From Doris montereyensis (lineage: Eukaryota > Mollusca > Gastropoda > Nudibranchia > Dorididae), in the NCBI GenBank assembly GCA_037039925.1, contig JAXRKP010001183.1, forward strand, positions 82,501 through 146,500: a stretch of 64,000 nucleotides of DNA, given 5' to 3'. A program made the translations under genes and the position numbers. Shown here piece by piece: positions 51,501 to 64,000 of the stretch. The notes beneath the pieces were generated by a model, which worked only from the letters and a program-made list of their open reading frames with translations, did no database searches and was not told the DNA's origin. Each line of letters starts with the position of its first letter. The stretch's first letter is position 1.

Positions 51501-52517
51501 AAGGTTGAAATTTTCCGAGTTGACAGCATTGTCAAATTCAGCGTGGCATACATTTGTTTCTAGGGTTTTTACTTCTGATGTTAGTTCTGTAATCAATTGA
51601 TTTGAACATGTTTGAGTAAAAGAGGTGAAAAGCAATCTTTCAAGAGCCTCTACCATCCATGCATGTATCCTCATTGCTCGATTGTAATGTCTACCTTTCA
51701 GTACACTGTCCAAAGAACCACTTGCGCATAGTCCTGCTTCTATCACTATTTCTTCAAAACCAGACCCTTTCATGAGTTTACCAATGGCAGAAAGATAGGA
51801 CATGGTTGTATGAAAAGCGCCAAGATGAATGATAACGTTTTTGTAGATTTCTGGCTGGTTCCACACAATGTCAAAGGCTTTTTTTGCTACTGCTAGGTCA
51901 AATGTTACAAAAGTGAATTCTTGTCCTAAATCCCTAGTCGTATTCATTGAAATCTGCAAAAGCTTTTGAACTGTTGATAATTCATTCACCGAGGCATTGA
52001 TCGGTGGCATATAATTCACAAGTGTTTGTTTCTCTTCTTTGTATTCAGCTGTGGCCGACATCCAACCTTTCCATCCCGGGAACGTAGGGCAATTCAAATT
52101 GAATTTCAAGCGACAGAACTATTGTTGAAATAACTTGTCAATGCCATTAAACTGTGCTTAGATAGTATTCAATATCTTTTTTAGAAAACGGCTGCTGAAG
52201 TTTGTTTTTTTCTTATATAAGTCCTGTAAATAAATGAAATGAAATACTCATAAAACATGAACGTAAATATTTTCACTACTCAAAATGACTGGAAATGATT
52301 TTGCAAATAATATTCAATGCCTATAACTAAAAAAAAAAAATTCCGAAAATTTTTTGGTTTTGCACTCAATGACCTTCCAAGGGCCGTAACTCCTGCAGGC
52401 GACACTGGATTTTAGCATAACAAGTCAATTTAGGATTGGGATAGGATATACTTCAATCCAGTATAGGTCTAAAATTTCCCCCAGGGGGGAGGGTTTCGAC
52501 CCGTGGCCCACCGACTA
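48520..52517 (-). mobile_element. complete DNA transposon with XPG/FEN-type nuclease gene
   Basis: Left end TAGTCTATGGGCCACGG; the right end, reverse-complemented, is TAGTCGGTGGGCCACGG. Both ends share CTCCCCCCTGGGGGAAATTT. Weaker similarity continues to about 48683 and 52355 (ACTTGTTATG, GTGTCGCC, AAGGTCATT, AGTGCAAAA), giving inverted repeats of about 160 bp. The target duplication is AAG (48517-48519 and 52518-52520). The interruption of one minisatellite by a precisely bounded unit confirms the ends. The single recognisable gene is on the minus strand. A nuclease of this type plus a 3-bp duplication recalls the Academ superfamily; that assignment is inference. Confidence 0.92.
49165..52109 (-). 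pseudogene. transposon protein with FEN1/XPG-like nuclease domain, frame-broken
   Basis: Read from 52109 to 49165. The N-terminal region of unknown function has TFVTFDLAVAKKAFDIVWNQ and VIIHLGAFHTTMSYLSAIGK. A middle segment has PAGRCAFDMTIEQTINKDAK and TRGGIIGFSRS. The nuclease domain follows: VIDGMAFF (first Asp), HFITDTYKPDSIKSIERDRR (like the FEN1 DG..P..K..E..R block), SSQEEADTRIILH, IKSPDTDVFLFLL and LHAFTGSDTT, equivalent to FEN1 SEAEA, TEDMD and GSDY. A C-terminal part includes PPCNQVFQLHITRANFQTLV. Breaks are one-base shifts near 51510, at A6 50425-50430, near 49590 and near 49362, plus a 20-nt insertion at 49741-49760. The first in-frame ATG is near 52060, so the true N-terminus is uncertain. 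Confidence 0.88.
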
Positions 52518-52520
52518 AAG

Positions 52521-54060
52521 CAAAAGTATCAACGCCAATCTAAACAAGACAAGCAACAACAGCATCAGCCAATCAAAACAAGCAACAACAGCATCAGCCA
52601 ATCACAAAACAAGCAAAGCAACAGCAGCATCAGCCAATCACAAAACAAGCAAAGCAACAGCAGCATCAGCCAATCATAAAACAAGCAAAGCAACAGCAGC
52701 ATCAGCCAATCAAAACAAGCAACAGCAGCACCAGCCAATCACAAAACAAGCAACAGCGGCACCAGCCACTCACAAAACAAGCAATAGCAGCACCCGCCAA
52801 TCACAAAACAAGCAACAGCAGCATCAGCCAATCAAAACAAGCAACAGCAGCACCAGCCAATCACAAAACAAGTAACAGCAGCACCAGCCAATCACAAAAC
52901 AAACAACAGCAGCATCAGCCAATTAAAACAAGCAACAGCAGCACCAGCCAATCACAAAACATGCAACAGCAGCATCCGCCAATCAAAACAAGCAACAGCA
53001 GCACCAGCCAATCACAAAACAATCAGAGCAACAGCAGCATCACCCAATCAAAACAAAAAACAACAGCATCAGCCAATCACGAAACATGCAACAGCAGCAT
53101 CCGCCAAATCAAAACAAACAACAACAGCATCAGCCAATCACAAAACAAGCAAAGCAACAGCAGCATCAGCAAATCAAAATAAGCAACAGCAGCACCAGCC
53201 GATCACAAAACAAGTAACAGCAGCAACAGCCAATCAAAACACAATAGTAGCATCAGTCAATCAAAACAAGCAATAGCAGCACCAGCCAATCACAAAACAA
53301 GCAACAGCAACATCAGTAAATCAAAACAAGCAACACTAGCACCAGCCAATCACAAAACAAGCAGAGCAACAACAGCATCAGCCAATCAAAACAAGCAACA
53401 ACAGCATCAGCCAATCACAAAACAAGCAAAGCAACAGCAGCATCAGACAATCAAAACAAGCAACAGCAGGACCAGTCAATCACAAAACAAGCAACAGCAG
53501 CACCAGCCAATCACAAAACAAACAACAGCAGCACCAGCCAATCAAAACAAGCAACAGCAGCACCAACCAATCACAAAACATGCAACAGCAGCATAAGCCA
53601 ATCAAAACAAGCAACAGCAGCATCAACCAATCAAAACAAGCAACAGCAGCACCAACCAATCACAAAACAAGCAGAGCAACAGTAGCATCAGCCAATCAAA
53701 ACAAGCAACAACAGCATCAGCCAATCACAAAACAAGCAAATCAACAGCAGTATCAGCCAATCAAAATAAGCAACAGCAGCACCAGCCAATCACAAAACAA
53801 ACAACAGCAGTATCAGCCAATCAAAACAAGCAATACTAGCACCATCCAATCACAAAACAAGCAGAGCAACAGCAGCATCAACCAATCAAAACAAGCAACA
53901 ACAGCATCAGCCAATCACAAAACAAGGAAAGCGACAGCAGCATCAGCCAATCAAAACAAGCAACAGCAGCATCAGCCAATCAAAACAAGCAACAGCATCA
54001 ACCCAAACCAAAACAAGCAGCAACAGCATCAACCAAATCAACACAAGCACTACAGCAGTG
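52521..54060. repeat. CAA-rich minisatellite, right block
   Basis: Continuation of the array at 48040: AAGCAACAGCAGCACCAGCC, AATCACAAAACAAGC and variants for about 1.5 kb. Gln/Ser/Asn-rich frames within it are artefacts of the repeat. Confidence 0.95.
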
Positions 54061-54862
54061 TCAGTCAATCAGAAGATGGTGCCAAAGACAAATGGCGGAA
54101 AATATCACCAAATTTTAAGATCACCTTTCCATTCTTGTTTTTTTAAATTTTATTTTCTTTCCCATCATTTCACAATTAGTTCATTGGGATGTGATTTTTC
54201 ACCTGGTTCCACATCCACTTATGATCCTAATGTGTTTCAGAGAATGCCGCTTCAGTGCATCACGTTTTAAGTGAAGTTGTTGACCAACAGAATTGCCAGG
54301 GTAAACCAAATGACTTGTATGACTGGGGGGGGGGTTCGGTTTGTCTGGGTTTTAATTTGGGCTGTTTTTGTTTTGCTTGGTTTGGTTAGTTTCATGGCTA
54401 CAACCCAGCTAGCTGCCACGTATATCTTTTTTCTCTTCAATGTGATGGATACGGGAGAATGTCCACCCCGCACCCTTGCATGAATCCTTGTATCTGCCTC
54501 ATCAAGAGGTCAGAGGCTGACCTTGTGTTGTATCCACCTGAGAGATCAATTGTTCGGGGAAATCCCATTTCCCTATAAAATGATAAATAAATTATGTTTG
54601 GATTTATATATTACCAAATTTTTTGTTTTGTTTCTTGTATTATATTATTTGTAACCTGTTGTGCATTTCATGGGATTTTTATCAGTTCATTTTGTGATGT
54701 GGCTCTTTCTCTTTGTGTCTTGTCATATTAGACTTACTCTGTCTCTATGCCTTTTTGTGTCTGTCTGTCTGCACCACTCTCTGTGTCTGTCTTTCTTTGT
54801 CTCTCTGTCTTTCTGCCTTTGTGTCTGTCCCCTCCCTCCCTTCCCCTCTCTCCCTTTCCCTC

Positions 54863-55240
<378 letters not shown>

Positions 55241-55976
55241 CGATATAAGAGAAAGGGTCATTTTCGGTCATATGGTGTTTTTGGGGTTTTTTGTTTCTTC
55301 TTTCTGGAATTTTTGTAGTTGCGAAAAATTAAGTTTTAAATTACTTTTTATTTCTGACTACGCTCATCTATTGGAGTTTTTCCCCACATGGAGATTTTAA
55401 AAAATTGTATTGGTTTTATTCTTGTTATTGCCTTCTTTTTTTTTGTTAATTTCTAGAATCTATATGCAGTCATGGAATACTTTTTTTTTTTTTGTCAGCT
55501 TAAGGGTTTACATAAGGATTTTCTCTTGTGTCAGAATGACCCAGTTGGTTTTTCCCAGTCTCGATATGTATATAAATATTTTTTGCAAGTCATAAAGTTT
55601 ATAGGAAAATTTGAAATAGACTAATACCTTCTTTGAGGTGATTATCCTGTTTGTGTTGTGCATGTTTGCATCTATTCACCCTCTGCAATCTTTCTGTCAC
55701 TGTATTCCTTATCACGTCCTGCTTATCTTGGCATGTATGTGTGTGTGTGTGTATACCACTGTACTGACATTAATACATAACATTGAAATCAGGAAAAGGC
55801 TCACTTCATGATAATGAAATCATTATCTTTCTTGCCACTCAGGACGGGGTTCATGTGAGCTCATGACAATGCCATGTTGGTTGAGGATTCATTGTCTAGA
55901 TTTGAAATTGCTGTCATAGGCTTTGTAATTATATTTAGATAATGAATTTGTTTATTATTAGTTTTGTATACATGTA

Positions 55977-56122
55977 GTGGGCGGTTAGCGGGTGTTACTG
56001 ACAGGTCCTACTTCTTTCCTTTCATTAACTCTTTCACGTGTCTTTCATCTTGCCGTTTCCTCCAAATTCACCATCAAACCATCACATGTGATGGTCAGGG
56101 TAAATTTCAATGCAACAACTCA
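55977..56122 (+). repeat. R140 dispersed repeat, copy 7
   Basis: GTGGGCGGTTAGCGGGTGTT, then ACTGACAGGTCCTACTTCTT, CATCTTGCCGTTTCCTCCAA and GGTAAATTTCAATGCAAC. One of the most complete copies. Confidence 0.8.
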
Positions 56123-57512
56123 ATAGTATTGTATAAATAAATGTAAATCCTGTCCAAATTTTATTCTCTCCAACAGCTGTTAGTGTTATCTTGCTTTTCA
56201 AAAGTAAAGATTGGTCAGTATGTGGTTGATATGAATATGAATTATAGTTTTAGTGGTCTTTAAATCACCACTGTCTTCTAATGAAATAGTTTTTTTTGTT
56301 TAAAAAAATTAAACAATACATGTGTTAGTGGTACAAGGGAAGTGGTGGAGAGTTCAGTAGAAAGAATTTGTCTTGGTTTTGTTTTTCTTTGTTCTTTTTT
56401 GGTTTGTATTGTTTGTATTTTGCTATGGAGGGATTTTGTTTTTTATTGTAATGAATCATGATACTCTCAGATTCAGTGATGATACGAAAAGTAAAGTGAT
56501 CAACCAACACACATACACACACACACACACACACCACACCCACCCCCACCCCCCCAACTATCTTCGATGAATGATAGACAAAAAGAAGACGTAAAAATAA
56601 AGGAAAATTAATTAACTTTAAGAATTCGTTTGTATTGTCGGAGCTCTGTAATTATAAAAAGTGGAAACATTTCATAATCATTCATGTCAGAAGATTTCCT
56701 TTAGAAAGAGTAAGTTGCTTATGGCTTTTGACACTATGTTTAGACATCGCCACAGATGAAGAACTAAAAACGTCTTCTTTACCCCTTTTTCACCTTCATT
56801 CATTTAGGTCAATATTTGTAGTATAGTAAAGGTTTTTTAGCGAGATGGTTTTCCATTTTTATATTCTGACCAACCTGAGTAATGTATAATTGGTTCCTGT
56901 GTTATTTATGATCTTATACTTGAAAGAAATAATGTTTTTAATATTTAATTATGCTGACAGTTATGATATAACATGATAGAACAAACATAAATCTGCTTTG
57001 TATATTTGGTGATAATCACTTTGTCTTTAGTGGACATCTATCTATATATATATAATGTATATGTTCTTATTTCTTCTTTCATAATGGGTATGAAAAAGTT
57101 TTCACAGATAAATATTGTACACTGTGTTTGGTATATTTTCATTTACGTTTCAAAAATCAAAACCCTATTTCCATTACGAAACATTTTTCTAAGACAAGGC
57201 TTTGGCCTCTTTTGTATGCAACAAATCCGCTTTTGTAGTTGAGCAGAGTTTGAATGAATCGATAAAAGTACTTTAGTTGTACCACTGGCTTTATTAGATT
57301 TATGACAATTGATTTCACTGAAGGCAAACAAATTTGATGACAGTTCCTTTCATTTAAAAAATTGCTTGCGATAAAATGATATTAAAACTGAATCTGCCGA
57401 GTGACTGGCTATTAAGAAATATTTTAGTCCAATACCATCATATATTGTGAATGTATGTCTTCATAAGAATAGATTCGTGTTATTCATTTCTTTTTTCCTC
57501 TTTTATTTTCAG

Positions 57513-57803
57513 GGTGAGGGTGGGAAATTCCTTCGCTCCATCCTGGCGTAAGTTTCCGCAACAAAGACAGCAAAAGTGGCGAGGAGGGAGAGGCCACAGC
57601 CGCTGGAGCGGTGCCGAGTCTTAGCATTCAATCGTCTTCGACGCAACATGGCCCTGGTGGCAGCTCAGGCCGCGGCCGTCGCAGCAGCTAACAACTTGGC
57701 AACCTCTCCTGGAGGCTCCAGCCCTGCCACCTCGACTCCACCTCTACAACCACCATCAGCTCCTGACCCACGGAAGGCAGCCCCAAATGAAAGACACTGT
57801 TGA
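57513..57803 (+). CDS. Liprin-alpha: liprin-alpha C-terminal exon (frame uncertain)
   Basis: Begins in phase 0 after exon w as GEGGKFLRS, then in a shifted frame SWRKF, matching the family F.R(A/S)PSWR(K/R) block after SAM3. Acceptor TTATTTTCAG. At least one, probably two, indels occur between 57530 and 57560. One frame then reads FRNKDSKSGEEGEATAAGAV and stops at 57689-57691. Another reads NLATSPGGSSPATSTPPLQP and stops at 57801-57803. The stretch is GC-rich, unlike the surrounding AT-rich DNA, which supports coding. Exon start is fairly secure; frame and stop are not. I see no VRTYSC-type PDZ ligand. Confidence 0.65.
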
Positions 57804-57965
57804 GGTCTTTGGGTTTTTGGTTTTGGTTCATTCGTTATTGTTGTTGTCATTGTTTTTTTTTTAAATCTAGTACTTAGGGTTTGGGTTTTTAAATATTTTA
57901 TTTGGGAGAAGAAAGGATGGTCATTCTGCTTTTTTGTTCGTTTGTGGGTTTTGTTTTTTTGTTGT

Positions 57966-58047
<82 letters not shown>

Positions 58048-58618
58048 TCTTTTCTTTGTATGTAATTTTCATTTAGATTGCATCTCTTTCTTATTCACTC
58101 ATGAAAACGCAATGAATTGTGACATTATTATAATTTAATTTTTCTTGCCTGACTAAAGGCAGTCTTTCATTTGATTGGCCGTTTTCAAGCCAATTAGTTT
58201 TCTGCTGAAAAATGTTCGGAACCGTTTCTACCCCTTTCAAATATTCTCCAGCGTTCACAGCCGGAGTCATGTGGAGTCACTTTGTACTTTGTCTGCTTAG
58301 AAATATGCTTGTCATGCTTTCCATGAGATGAAAAATGAAAACAGTGGTTTCAAATTCCTTGCAGCTTCTTAGAATCCTGTGATGTATAATCAGACAGTCA
58401 AAAGTGGTGATAAATCTAGACTTGGTTTGTCTCGTTCTTCTCCGTTTTTTTTCCATCTTTGTCAGATCTGCCCGATATTCATGTCAATCACTTTCTTACA
58501 TCATTGTGTTTAAAAATGTATACATGTATATGCGTTGTGTGATAGATTCTGACAGACTGTAATATATATACATATGTGTTTAAAGTGAATAAAATTGTCA
58601 TTGCTAACCCAAGCCAAC

Positions 58619-58678
<60 letters not shown>

Positions 58679-58780
58679 TATTATTATTATTATTATTATT
58701 ATTATCATTATTATCATTGTTAGACCCACAAATGATGCACATGGGCCATGAAAATGACGTGAAAATGTTTTAGAATAAAC
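57804..58780 (+). other. probable 3' UTR
   Basis: Contains poly-C (about 57970-58002) followed by (CA)n (to about 58046), and (TTA)n at 58619-58710. AATAAA occurs at 58588-58593 and at 58774-58779, the latter followed by a GT-rich stretch. Either could be the polyadenylation signal; transcript data are needed to choose. Confidence 0.45.

Positions 58781-64000
<5,220 letters not shown>

Noticed and set aside
52961..54146. Gln/Ser/Asn-rich frame of 188 residues
   Set aside because: Read-through of the CAA-rich minisatellite, which continues on the other side of the transposon with changed frames.

Overview
The window is animal nuclear DNA: AT-rich, intron-dense and full of microsatellites, minisatellites and transposon remains. 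It carries most of one gene on the + strand, liprin-alpha (PPFIA / SYD-2 family), the presynaptic active-zone scaffold. The first SAM domain runs almost directly into the second ([15 protein letters not shown]), without the insert I recall from vertebrate paralogues. Together with the SINE, LINE and XPG-transposon content this suggests an invertebrate, probably a lophotrochozoan such as a mollusc. No marker gene proves the species.

Layout. The 5' exons of liprin-alpha lie upstream of the window. Twenty-four coding exons can be placed between 2586 and about 57800 by protein motif, GT/AG boundaries and matching phase. They cover the N-terminal coiled coils (2586-18715), a linker (19766-34050), a basic segment (35008-35095), SAM1 (36102-37111), SAM2 (38960-39590), SAM3 (41074-41913) and a C-terminal exon (57513 onward). 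Introns occupy more than 90% of the locus. The 3' flank (57804-64000) is repeats and unassigned sequence with candidate polyadenylation signals.

Several strongly conserved exons carry single-base insertions or deletions, nearly all in short homopolymers. The protein is otherwise intact around them and splice phases are kept, so these look like uncorrected consensus errors rather than a dying gene.

Mobile DNA. The best element is a complete DNA transposon of 3998 bp (48520-52517) in the 15.6-kb last intron, antisense to the gene. It has about 160-bp imperfect terminal inverted repeats, a 3-bp AAG target duplication and a broken reading frame for a protein with a full FEN1/XPG-type nuclease domain. 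It sits inside a CAA-rich minisatellite. The 9-kb intron at 23302-32387 holds a decayed Mutator-like transposase (27599-29267, minus). Also present: pogo/Tigger-like elements, a MITE family with GTCGGTGAAACTGTCTAAAC ends, a foldback element, RTE-like and other LINE fragments, at least three tRNA-like SINE families, and a ~140-bp repeat found seven times, always in gene-sense orientation.

Long open frames inside the minisatellites are artefacts of unit lengths divisible by three and are not annotated as genes.
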